Source: Dyella marensis
GTDB lineage: Bacteria > Pseudomonadota > Gammaproteobacteria > Xanthomonadales > Rhodanobacteraceae
Assembly (NCBI RefSeq): GCF_900112865.1
Contig: NZ_FONH01000011.1
Coordinates: forward strand, 62,001 to 126,000
Reading direction: 5' to 3'
DNA: 64,000 bases
Below, piece after piece: positions 27,408-36,391 of the stretch. The notes under the pieces were generated by a model. The model saw only the letters and a program-made list of their open reading frames with translations. It had not been told where the DNA came from and ran no database searches. A program made the translations under genes and the position numbers. The stretch's first letter is position 1; each line of letters begins with the position of its first letter.

Positions 27408-28361
27408 ATGCAGGATCTCAACGACATCCTCTATTTCGTGCAGGTGGTCGAGCACGGCAGCTTCACCGGCGCCAGCCGCGCGCTGGGCATGGCCAAGTCG
27501 CAGTTGAGCTTCCGCGTCGCACGCCTGGAGGAGCACTTGGGCGTGCGCCTGATCCAGCGCACCACGCGGCGCTCCCATGTCACCGAGATCGGCCGCCGCT
27601 ACTACGACCAGTGCCGGCTGATGCTGGCCGCCGCCGAGCGCGCGCAGGAAGTGATCGACGATGCGCAGGCGCTGCCGCGCGGACGGCTGCGCGTGGCCTG
27701 TCCGGTGATGTTCGCGCAGCTGCTGCTGGCGCCGGTGCTGGTCGGTTTCCTGCGGCGGCATCCGGACGTGCAGGTGGACCTGGACATCTGCCACCACCAG
27801 GTGGACGTGGTGGCCAACGGCTACGACATCGCCTTCCGCGTGCGCGCCTCGGTGCAGGATTCCAGCCTGATCGTGCGCAGCTTCGGCATGGATCCGCAGA
27901 TGCTGGTGGCCAGCGCCGATCTCCTGCAGCGCATCGAGCCGGCGCAGCAGCCGGCCGACCTGCGGCACCTGCCGAGCGTGAGCACGATCTCCGCCGAAGG
28001 CCGGCATTTCTGGACCCTGCTCGATGCCGCCGGCCATGCACAGCGTGTCGAACACCATCCGTCGCTGGTCAGCGACGACCTGCAGGTGCTGTTCCAGGCG
28101 GTGACCGGCGGCCTGGGCATCGCGCAGCTGCCGCGCTTCATCTGCCGCGAGCCGGTCGCGCGCGGCCAGCTGGTGCCGGTACTGCCCGCCTGGAGCCTGC
28201 CGCCGGGCAACGTGCATGCCGTCTACCCCTCCCGCCACGGCCATACGCCGGCCATGCGCTGCTTCATCGACTACATGGCCGAGCACCTGCCCGACATGCT
28301 GGCGCAGGCGCAGCGCGGTGCGCCGGGCGGGGACGTGAAACCGCTGCTGGCGGTGGCCTGA
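27408..28361 (+). CDS. LysR-family transcriptional regulator
   Basis: A 317-residue regulator: N-terminal winged helix with GSFTGASRALGMAKSQLSFRVARLEEHLGVRL (written in blocks: GSFTGASRALG, then SQLSFRVARLEEHLGV) and a C-terminal periplasmic-binding-like effector domain (about 90-300) of the CrgA/PA2206 branch. GGGAG lies seven bases before the ATG. It is divergent from the decaheme operon, so it is the natural candidate for its control, but could act on itself or elsewhere. Confidence 0.92.
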   Translation: MQDLNDILYFVQVVEHGSFTGASRALGMAKSQLSFRVARLEEHLGVRLIQRTTRRSHVTEIGRRYYDQCRLMLAAAERAQEVIDDAQALPRGRLRVACPVMFAQLLLAPVLVGFLRRHPDVQVDLDICHHQVDVVANGYDIAFRVRASVQDSSLIVRSFGMDPQMLVASADLLQRIEPAQQPADLRHLPSVSTISAEGRHFWTLLDAAGHAQRVEHHPSLVSDDLQVLFQAVTGGLGIAQLPRFICREPVARGQLVPVLPAWSLPPGNVHAVYPSRHGHTPAMRCFIDYMAEHLPDMLAQAQRGAPGGDVKPLLAVA

Positions 28362-28495
28362 GGCCGCCCGCCGGACTGGCTAAGCCCGCTCCTCCCTGCA
28401 AGAATTCACGAACCATCGCGCCAGAGGGGGAGCGATGGACTCGCGCCCGCACCGGACGCACCGACATCAACGGACGATATCCAGGGACTTCACCC

Positions 28496-29422
28496 ATGAA
28501 AATCAAGCTCCTGCCGGCGCTCGGCCTGCTGGCCGCATTCGCCTGCACCGCGCCGCTGCTGGCCATGCCGGCCGACGAACCGGCCGCCGCCGACGACATT
28601 TCCGCCGAGACGCAGACCTTCCTGAAGTCGCTGCACCCGGCCACCGGCAACGTGACCGTGCCCGGCGCGCAGGCCACGCTGAAGCTCGACCCGGGCTACA
28701 GCTTCCTGCCCGCCAGCGAGGCGCAGGACGTGCTCACCCGGCTGTGGAACAACCCGCCGGACAAGGACGTGCTGGGCATGATCCTGCCCAGCGAAGACAT
28801 GAAAGTGCTGCTGGACGAGAAGGCCTGGGCGGTGGTGGTGACCTTCGTCGACGAGGGCTACGTGTCCGACGAGGACGCGGCCAAGCTCGACTACAACGCC
28901 ATGCTCAAGGACATGCAGGACGCCAGCAAGGACGACAACGCCGACCGCCTCAAGCAGGGCTATCCGGCGATCGAGCTGGTCGGCTGGGCCGAGCCGCCGC
29001 ACTACGACGCGGCGTCGCACAAGCTGTACTGGGCGCGCAACCTGAAGTTCAAGAAGGCCGACGGTTCCTCCGACGGCGCGTCGCTGAACTACGACATCCG
29101 CGTGCTCGGCCGCCGCGGCTATCTCTCGCTCAATGCGGTGGCGCCGATCGACCAGCTGGCGCAGGTGCGCGCGGACATGCCCAAGGTGCTGGAGATGACC
29201 GAGTTCAACGACGGCGAGCGCTACACCGACTACAACTCCAAGACCGACAAGACCGCCGCCTACGGCATCGGCGCGCTGGTCGCCGGCGGCATCGCCGCGA
29301 AGGCCGGCCTGTTCGCCAAGCTCGGCGCGCTGCTGCTGGGACTCAAGAAGCTGATCATGGTCGGCATCGTGGCGATCGGCGGTTTCTTCGCCCGCCTGTT
29401 CGGTCGCAAGAAGGCGCAGTAA
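28496..29422 (+). CDS. DUF2167 membrane-anchored protein
   Basis: A 308-residue protein with a signal peptide (ending LLAM or just after) and the DUF2167 core: GNVTVPGAQATLKLDPGY, EEGYVSDEDA-like DEGYVSDEDA, and a paired GWAEPPHYDAASHKLYWA. It ends in a hydrophobic segment (about 270-300) with a positively charged tail (RLFGRKKAQ), so the bulk faces the periplasm. No function is established for the family. It stands alone, followed by a REP pair. Confidence 0.8.
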   Translation: MKIKLLPALGLLAAFACTAPLLAMPADEPAAADDISAETQTFLKSLHPATGNVTVPGAQATLKLDPGYSFLPASEAQDVLTRLWNNPPDKDVLGMILPSEDMKVLLDEKAWAVVVTFVDEGYVSDEDAAKLDYNAMLKDMQDASKDDNADRLKQGYPAIELVGWAEPPHYDAASHKLYWARNLKFKKADGSSDGASLNYDIRVLGRRGYLSLNAVAPIDQLAQVRADMPKVLEMTEFNDGERYTDYNSKTDKTAAYGIGALVAGGIAAKAGLFAKLGALLLGLKKLIMVGIVAIGGFFARLFGRKKAQ

Positions 29423-29437
29423 AAAACGACGGCCGGC

Positions 29438-29529
29438 GCAAGTTGGGGGGAGCCGCAGGCGAACCCCAACCATGCGCAGCGTCATGGCGTAGCGATGTTG
29501 GGGTTCGCCTGCGGCTCACCCCAACCTAC
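29438..29529. repeat. REP pair whose GTAG supplies the ArsR gene stop
   Basis: Left unit 29438-29470 (GTAG decayed to GCAA) and right unit 29497-29529 in inverted orientation. The complement of the right unit's GTAG lies at 29526-29529, and its TAG (29526-29528) is the stop codon of the minus-strand ArsR gene. The element thus truncated or extended that reading frame when it arrived. Confidence 0.85.
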
Positions 29530-30227
29530 GCCGGTCTGTCGAGCCTCACGCCCAGTCCGGCCAGCCGCCGCAGCCCGTCGGCGCTGGGCACCAGCGCGCG
29601 TCCCTGCGTAGCGCGGCGCAGCCAGCCCGCATCGAGCATGGCCGAGGTCATCGCCACGCCGAGCGGACCGCCGACGTGCAGGCGGCGCTCGGTCCAGTCC
29701 AGGCAGCCGCGGCCATGCAGGTGCAACAGGCGATGGGCGGTTTCGGGTTCGAGTCCGGCACCGGCGAGCGCCGCCGCGCCGGCGGGCAGCAGGCGCAGGC
29801 CTTCGCTGGCCGCTTCCAGGTAATCGTGCGCGAGCAGGCTCTCGCAGAACGCCACGCCAAGCTGGCCGGCAAGGTGCCGGTAACAGCTGCGCGCGCGCCG
29901 TACCGCCGGGTCGCCGGCAGGCGTGGGCACGGCGGTGCGCACGCGCGGCATGGCCAGCGCCTCGAGCATCGCCGAGACCTCGTCGTCGGCCAGCCGGTAA
30001 TAACGATGGCGTCCCTGTGCATGCAGCGCGAGCAGGCCGCCATCGAGCAGACGCTTCAGATGGGCGCTCGCCGTCGCCGCTCCCACGCCGGCCACCCGCG
30101 CCAGCTCGCCCGCCGGGCGCGCGGTGCCGTCGGACAGCGCCAGCAGCATCGCCGCGCGCGCCGGCTCGGCGAGCAGCGCGCCGACTTCGGCGAGCTGGTA
30201 GCGGGTCATGGTGGGGGCGTCGGTCAC
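29526..30227 (-). CDS. ArsR-family regulator with an extended C-terminus
   Basis: A 233-residue protein: winged helix at about 10-90 (ATASAHLKRLLDGGLLALHAQGRHRYYRL) followed by a longer C-terminal region with RSCYRHLAGQLGVAFCESLL. Many GntR/ArsR-like two-domain proteins of this length are known in proteobacteria; the ligand is unknown. The start is GTG at 30227; ATG at 30209 is an alternative. Its TAG stop comes from a REP. It is divergent from the AbiE-like TA genes, and the first palindrome (30293-30347) lies about 65 bases upstream. Confidence 0.8.
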   Translation of the reverse strand: MTDAPTMTRYQLAEVGALLAEPARAAMLLALSDGTARPAGELARVAGVGAATASAHLKRLLDGGLLALHAQGRHRYYRLADDEVSAMLEALAMPRVRTAVPTPAGDPAVRRARSCYRHLAGQLGVAFCESLLAHDYLEAASEGLRLLPAGAAALAGAGLEPETAHRLLHLHGRGCLDWTERRLHVGGPLGVAMTSAMLDAGWLRRATQGRALVPSADGLRRLAGLGVRLDRPA

Positions 30228-30292
30228 ACCCGGCAGTCTAGTCGGAGGCAGCGGCGCGATGGTTCGTCCGGTAGCGAAGCAAGTTCAGCCGT

Positions 30293-30347
30293 TTGTCCAT
30301 ATTTTATTATTGTCCATGCAGCATGGACAGATAAAATTTATGGACAA
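30293..30347. promoter_or_regulatory. Operator O1 of the AbiE-like TA operon (55-bp palindrome, four half-sites)
   Basis: Four TTGTCCAT half-sites are arranged symmetrically around base 30320: 30293-30300, 30310-30317, then inverted at 30323-30330 and 30340-30347. The inner pair form TGTCCATGCAGCATGGACA, a perfect palindrome. The half-sites on each side are 17 bp apart. O1 overlaps the -35 hexamer of the promoter. The stretch is AT-rich, unlike its surroundings. Confidence 0.9.
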
Positions 30348-30369
30348 AACCTTTCTAAGTGTCTGTAAT
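30341..30369 (+). promoter_or_regulatory. Promoter of the AbiE-like TA operon
   Basis: TGGACA (30341-30346), a 17-bp spacer and TGTAAT (30364-30369), each differing from consensus at one position. The -35 is part of the last half-site of O1 and the predicted +1 (about 30376) coincides with the first half-site of O2, so repressor bound at either operator would block it. Confidence 0.75.
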
Positions 30370-30375
30370 AATTTG

Positions 30376-30430
30376 TTGTCCAATATTGACTTTTGTCCAT
30401 GCGGCATGGACAGTCCTCATCTATGGACAA
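30376..30430. promoter_or_regulatory. Operator O2 of the AbiE-like TA operon (second 55-bp palindrome)
   Basis: The same four-half-site plan as O1 around base 30403: 30376-30383 (TTGTCCAA), 30393-30400, then inverted 30406-30413 and 30423-30430. The core is TGTCCATGCGGCATGGACA. The centres of O1 and O2 are 83 bp apart. The last half-site, ATGGACAA, contains the antitoxin start codon (30423). Confidence 0.9.
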
Positions 30431-31448
30431 AGCATTTCATCCACGAGAGCGCAGGGTCCTGGCGGCTGCCATGCAGGCAGGTCAGGCGTGGGGGCTGGCC
30501 TGGACCGAGACCGGCACCCCGCCCGCAACTCGCGGCAACCACCATCCGGACGCCTGGCTGCAGGTCCAATACGGCGGCCGGACCGCGGACTACGTGGCCG
30601 AGATCAAGACGCGCCTCCGGCCGGCCAACCTGGGCCTGGCTATCCATCAGGTGGGCCAATGCGGCCCACGCGGCCTGCTGGTGGCCGACTACGTCACGCC
30701 TCCCATGGCCGAAGAACTGCAGCGCCAGGGCGTGCCCTTCATCGACACAGCCGGCAATGCCTACCTTCCCGCGCCAGCCTTCCTGATCTGGGTCAAGGGG
30801 CAGCGTCCGGCCGCGGAAGCCGAGGCGCAGAAACCGGGCGGCCGGGCTTTCACCGCGGCGGGCCTGCAGGTGCTGTTCGCCCTGCTGTGCGAACCGGCCT
30901 GGATTGAATTGCCTTATCGCGAACTGGCCGCCCGCGCCGGTGTGGCGCACGGAACCATCGGCGGCGTGCTGGCCGAACTGCCCGCGCTCGGCTTCGCCAT
31001 CACCGTCGGCAAGCGTCGCCGGCTGACGCATGGCGATGCCTTGCTGCAGCAATGGATCGACGCCTATATCCGCACCCTGCGCCCGAAGCTGGTACGGCAG
31101 CGCTATCGCGCGCAGGCGCTGACCTGGGCCACGGCCGACGATGCGCAAGCCCACCAACTGCTGCTGGGCGGAGAAGCCGCCGCCGCACAGCTCACCGGTT
31201 ACCTGCGCCCACAGACCGTCACGTTCTACGGCGAAAAGCCCGATGCGCGCTTCCTCGCCGAGCATCGCCTGCTGCCCGATCCCGACGGCAATGTGGAACT
31301 GCTCGGACGCTTCTGGAATTTCCCCACCGAGCCGGCCGGATTGGCGCCCGACGTGCTGATCTATGCCGATCTGATGACCCTTGGCGACGCGCGCGCCACC
31401 GAAACCGCGAATCTGCTGCATGAGCGCATCATCGATCGACTTAAGTAA
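30423..31448 (+). CDS. AbiEi-like antitoxin/transcriptional regulator
   Basis: A 341-residue protein. Residues about 43-127 hold TADYVAEIKTRLRPANLG, with an E-x-K pattern (about 60-62) resembling a PD-(D/E)XK-like core, and a conserved GVPFIDTAGNAYL. Residues about 142-200 form a winged helix (YRELAARAGVAHGTIGGVLAEL), followed by a basic GKRRRLTHGD. This is the plan of AbiEi_2-type antitoxins of type IV TA systems, which repress their own operon. I chose the ATG at 30423; an ATG at 30399 would add eight residues but also lies in O2. Its 3' end overlaps the toxin gene by 29 bases. Confidence 0.8.
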   Translation: MDKAFHPRERRVLAAAMQAGQAWGLAWTETGTPPATRGNHHPDAWLQVQYGGRTADYVAEIKTRLRPANLGLAIHQVGQCGPRGLLVADYVTPPMAEELQRQGVPFIDTAGNAYLPAPAFLIWVKGQRPAAEAEAQKPGGRAFTAAGLQVLFALLCEPAWIELPYRELAARAGVAHGTIGGVLAELPALGFAITVGKRRRLTHGDALLQQWIDAYIRTLRPKLVRQRYRAQALTWATADDAQAHQLLLGGEAAAAQLTGYLRPQTVTFYGEKPDARFLAEHRLLPDPDGNVELLGRFWNFPTEPAGLAPDVLIYADLMTLGDARATETANLLHERIIDRLK

Positions 31449-32289
31449 GGACGCACGGCTGAGCTTCCTCGCCGCAGTCATGCGCGCCATCGAGCCACAT
31501 GCACGCGACGTCCCGCTGCTGCTGGTGGGCGCGATGGCGCGCGACCTGCTGCTGCACTACACGCACGGCATACCGATGGCCCGCGCCACGGAAGACCTGG
31601 ATATCGCCGTCGGCATGGAAAATTGGGAGCAGTTCAAACGACTGCGCCAGCACCTTATCGATGCGGGCGGCTTCGTCGCGGAACCCGGCAGACTGCATCG
31701 ATTGCGCTATGGCACCCGGCTTATCATCGACCTGATTCCCTTCGGTGGCCTGGAAGAAAACGATCGAAGCATCGTGTGGCCACCCGAAGGCGCGCAAGTG
31801 ATGACCGTGCTCGGCTACCGTGAATCGGCGCATTCGGCCTGGGATGTCGCCCTGCCAGAGAGGCAAGCCGTCCGCGTCGTATCGCTGCCCATGCTGGCGG
31901 CGATGAAACTGGTGGCCTGGCGCGAACGACGCCTGACGGCTCCCGGCAAGGACGCTGCCGATCTGTGGCTGCTGCTCACCAAGTATCTGGATGCTGGCCA
32001 GCAGGATCGCTTGTACGGCGATGCCAGCCATCTGCTCGATGCGGACGGCTACGACTTCGAAGCCGTCGGTGCCTGGCTGCTTGGCGCCGACGCTCACGAA
32101 GTGATGCATAAGGATCAGCATGCGCTGGACAGCTTGCTGGATATCCTTCGACCGGAACTGGATCGCAATGGTCCGCTGCGGCTGATCGCCGACATGCCAC
32201 GCTCGACCAACGCCGACAGGGCCTTGCGCTTGCTCGATGCCTTTCATGCAGGGCTGTCCGGCAAGCCGTCGCCGTTCGCCAGCCCCTGA
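31420..32289 (+). CDS. AbiEii-like nucleotidyltransferase toxin
   Basis: A 289-residue protein with nucleotidyltransferase signatures: [12 protein letters not shown] (about 35-46), TEDLDIAVG with acidic D59/D61, IDLIPFG with a third Asp at 104, then [10 protein letters not shown] and [10 protein letters not shown], as in AbiEii motifs III and IV. Known AbiEii toxins use GTP and can transfer nucleotides to tRNA; this activity is not shown here. The ATG at 31420 lies inside the antitoxin gene, so the two are coupled. A repeat cluster and terminator follow. Confidence 0.8.
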   Translation: MSASSIDLSKDARLSFLAAVMRAIEPHARDVPLLLVGAMARDLLLHYTHGIPMARATEDLDIAVGMENWEQFKRLRQHLIDAGGFVAEPGRLHRLRYGTRLIIDLIPFGGLEENDRSIVWPPEGAQVMTVLGYRESAHSAWDVALPERQAVRVVSLPMLAAMKLVAWRERRLTAPGKDAADLWLLLTKYLDAGQQDRLYGDASHLLDADGYDFEAVGAWLLGADAHEVMHKDQHALDSLLDILRPELDRNGPLRLIADMPRSTNADRALRLLDAFHAGLSGKPSPFASP

Positions 32290-32294
32290 GCTCA

Positions 32295-32356
32295 ATCCCG
32301 TCAAAATGACGGGATACTGACGGGATACCCGAATATCCCGTCATGGTGACGGGATA
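32295..32356. repeat. Five copies of a TGACGGGAT motif downstream of the toxin gene
   Basis: ATCCCGTCA (32295-32303) and TGACGGGAT (32307-32315) form a stem with a three-base loop, a third copy lies at 32318-32327, and TATCCCGTCA (32334-32343) and TGACGGGATA (32347-32356) form a second, perfect 10-bp stem. The motif is unrelated to the TA operators. It may be a regulator-binding array or a duplicated hairpin. Confidence 0.75.
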
Positions 32357-32376
32357 CTTCCGATATGCGGATTCGT

Positions 32377-32406
32377 AAAAAGGGCGCCATGAAGGCGCCC
32401 TTTTTT
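32377..32406. terminator. Bidirectional terminator between the TA operon and icd
   Basis: AAAAAGGGCGCC, an ATGAA loop and GGCGCCCTTTTTT form a 7-bp GC stem flanked by A and T runs, so it can terminate transcription in both directions, serving the toxin gene and icd. Confidence 0.85.
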
Positions 32407-32424
32407 CATACCGGCGACTGGCGC

Positions 32425-34716
<2,292 letters not shown>

Positions 34717-34915
34717 TCACATGGCGGCGGGGTCCGCGAAAGCCAAGCATTGTCGCGTTTTCGCCGGGGCGACGGAACCGGCGCGGGGCGCTTTTGCCCA
34801 ATACTCCGAGAGAGGGCGTACGGCGAGGTATGGGACCGGCGCATGGATACGTCACGCGAAACGTCCCACCATGATCGAGTCGCCTCCTCCCTTTCCGGAC
34901 CCGCAAGGACACGCC

Positions 34916-35398
34916 ATGCACCGCTGCGCCAAGGCCCTTCCCGCCCTCTTCGCGCTGATCGCCGCCGCCCCCGCGGCCCATGCCGCGGAAAGCACCACCC
35001 TGCTCAAGACCACGCGCTCCTGGGACGGCACGCCTTATCCCGCCTACCCGTCCGGGCAGCCGCAGATCACCGTGCTGCGCATCGTCATTCCGCCGCACAG
35101 CACGCTGGCCTGGCACCACCATCCGGTGATCAATGCGGCCTACGTGCTGAAAGGCGCCCTGACGGTCGAGAAGCGCGCGGAAGGTCCGGGCTCGTCCTGC
35201 TCGCTGGCGGAAGGCGAGGTGCTGCCCGAGCTGGTGGGCCAGGTGCACCGCGGCTACACCGGCGAGCAAGGCACGACCTTGATCGTGTTCTATGCCGGCG
35301 CCGGCGGCGAGGACATCACCGTGCCGGACGTGCTGCCCGAGCGCAGCCCGCCGACGAATCCGGCGCCGCCATGCCGGACCCTGCCCAGGCAGGATTGA
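34916..35398 (+). CDS. Exported single-domain cupin protein
   Basis: A 160-residue secreted cupin: signal peptide ending AHAAES, then [20 protein letters not shown], the metal-binding motif 1, and [26 protein letters not shown], which takes the place of motif 2. AAGGA at 34905-34909 fixes the ATG at 34916. Its substrate is unknown. A palindrome terminator lies past the stop. Confidence 0.82.
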   Translation: MHRCAKALPALFALIAAAPAAHAAESTTLLKTTRSWDGTPYPAYPSGQPQITVLRIVIPPHSTLAWHHHPVINAAYVLKGALTVEKRAEGPGSSCSLAEGEVLPELVGQVHRGYTGEQGTTLIVFYAGAGGEDITVPDVLPERSPPTNPAPPCRTLPRQD

Positions 35399-35415
35399 GC
35401 GGATCCCGCATACGA

Positions 35416-35443
35416 CGAAGGGCGCGGCATGCCGCGCCCTTCG
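35416..35443. terminator. 28-bp perfect palindrome between convergent genes
   Basis: CGAAGGGCGCGGCA followed by its exact complement TGCCGCGCCCTTCG. As RNA it folds in either direction between the cupin gene and the convergent lipoprotein gene. No T-run follows, so it is a terminator by position and stability. Confidence 0.6.
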
Positions 35444-35467
35444 CCATGACGGGAAAACCCGGCGCGC

Positions 35468-35980
35468 TTACTTCACCGAGAAATCCTTGGTTCCTGCGGG
35501 CTGCCCATTCAGGGTGACATCCAGCTTGTAGTTGCCCGCCGGCCAGCCGTCCGGCTTGCTGATCTCGAACGAGGTGGTGGCCGGGCCGGTGGGAGCGATG
35601 GTCTTGCTGTCTTCCTTCACCGTCTGGCCGTCCTGGTAGCTCCACTTCACCGCGATGGTGGCATTGCCGCTGCCGGTGGTGCTGACCGCGGCATAGATGC
35701 TGTCCTTCGGATGGAAGGTGGTGGTCGCGGTGGTGACCTTCTGGTCGGCACCGACGGCGCTGCCCAGGTCGATCGAGGCCAGGCTCACCGCTTCGGCAGG
35801 CGCCGGGGCGGTGGCGGGCGGCGTTGCCGGTTGCGCGGCGGTGGCGCTGGCGGCGGGCGGCGCGGCGGTGGGTGTGGCGGCGTCTTCCTTCTTGCCGCAG
35901 GCGGCCAGGCTCAGGGTGGCAGCGAGCGCGAAGGCGAGCAGATAAGGGGTACGGGTGATCGTCGAATGAAGGTTCTTCAT
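35468..35980 (-). CDS. Small lipoprotein with an Ala/Pro-rich linker
   Basis: A 170-residue lipoprotein: LSLAAC lipobox with Cys 28, an Ala/Pro/Thr-rich linker to about 65, then a beta-rich domain with VTTATTTFHPKDSIYAAVST and GWPAGNYKLDVTLNG, which looks like an Ig-like or carbohydrate-binding-like sandwich. The family is not recognised. It is 14 bases from the LysM-gene end and probably cotranscribed with it. Confidence 0.75.
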   Translation of the reverse strand: MKNLHSTITRTPYLLAFALAATLSLAACGKKEDAATPTAAPPAASATAAQPATPPATAPAPAEAVSLASIDLGSAVGADQKVTTATTTFHPKDSIYAAVSTTGSGNATIAVKWSYQDGQTVKEDSKTIAPTGPATTSFEISKPDGWPAGNYKLDVTLNGQPAGTKDFSVK

Positions 35981-35994
35981 GCGTGTCTCCTCTC

Positions 35995-36288
35995 TCAGTC
36001 CTTGGCGGGGATCTTCAGCACCTGACCGGGTTTGATCAGGTCCGGGTTGCTCAGCTGGTCACGGTTGGCGTCGAAGATGCGTTTCCAGTCGGCGTTGCCG
36101 TAGAAATGCCTGGCGATCTTCGAGAGATTGTCGCCGGCGACCACCGTATAAGTCTGGTCGCCGTCCGGTGCGGTCGAAACGACCTTGCTCTCCACGTTGC
36201 TGAAATCCGCCTTGGGCGCATCGGGCGCCGTCGACTTGACCTCGCTTTGTACGTTGGAGAAATCGGGTTTTCCTGTTTCATTGCCCAT
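35995..36288 (-). CDS. LysM-domain protein (YgaU/LysM type)
   Basis: A 97-residue protein with two imperfect DFSN-containing segments (about 9-45) and one C-terminal LysM domain (TYTVVAGDNLSKIARHFYGN and PDLIKPGQVLKIP). There is no signal peptide, as in the YgaU-like group, so envelope localisation is not certain. GGAGGAGTGT just before the ATG supports the start. Probably the first gene of a two-gene unit with the lipoprotein. Confidence 0.85.
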   Translation of the reverse strand: MGNETGKPDFSNVQSEVKSTAPDAPKADFSNVESKVVSTAPDGDQTYTVVAGDNLSKIARHFYGNADWKRIFDANRDQLSNPDLIKPGQVLKIPAKD

Positions 36289-36391
36289 CGAACACTCCTC
36301 CTTCCCGAAAGGAGCGGCCAGTGTTCCGACATGGGAGTTAACGCACCGTTATCGCGCGACGGGCGTATTCAGCCCGCGCGCGATGCGAACC

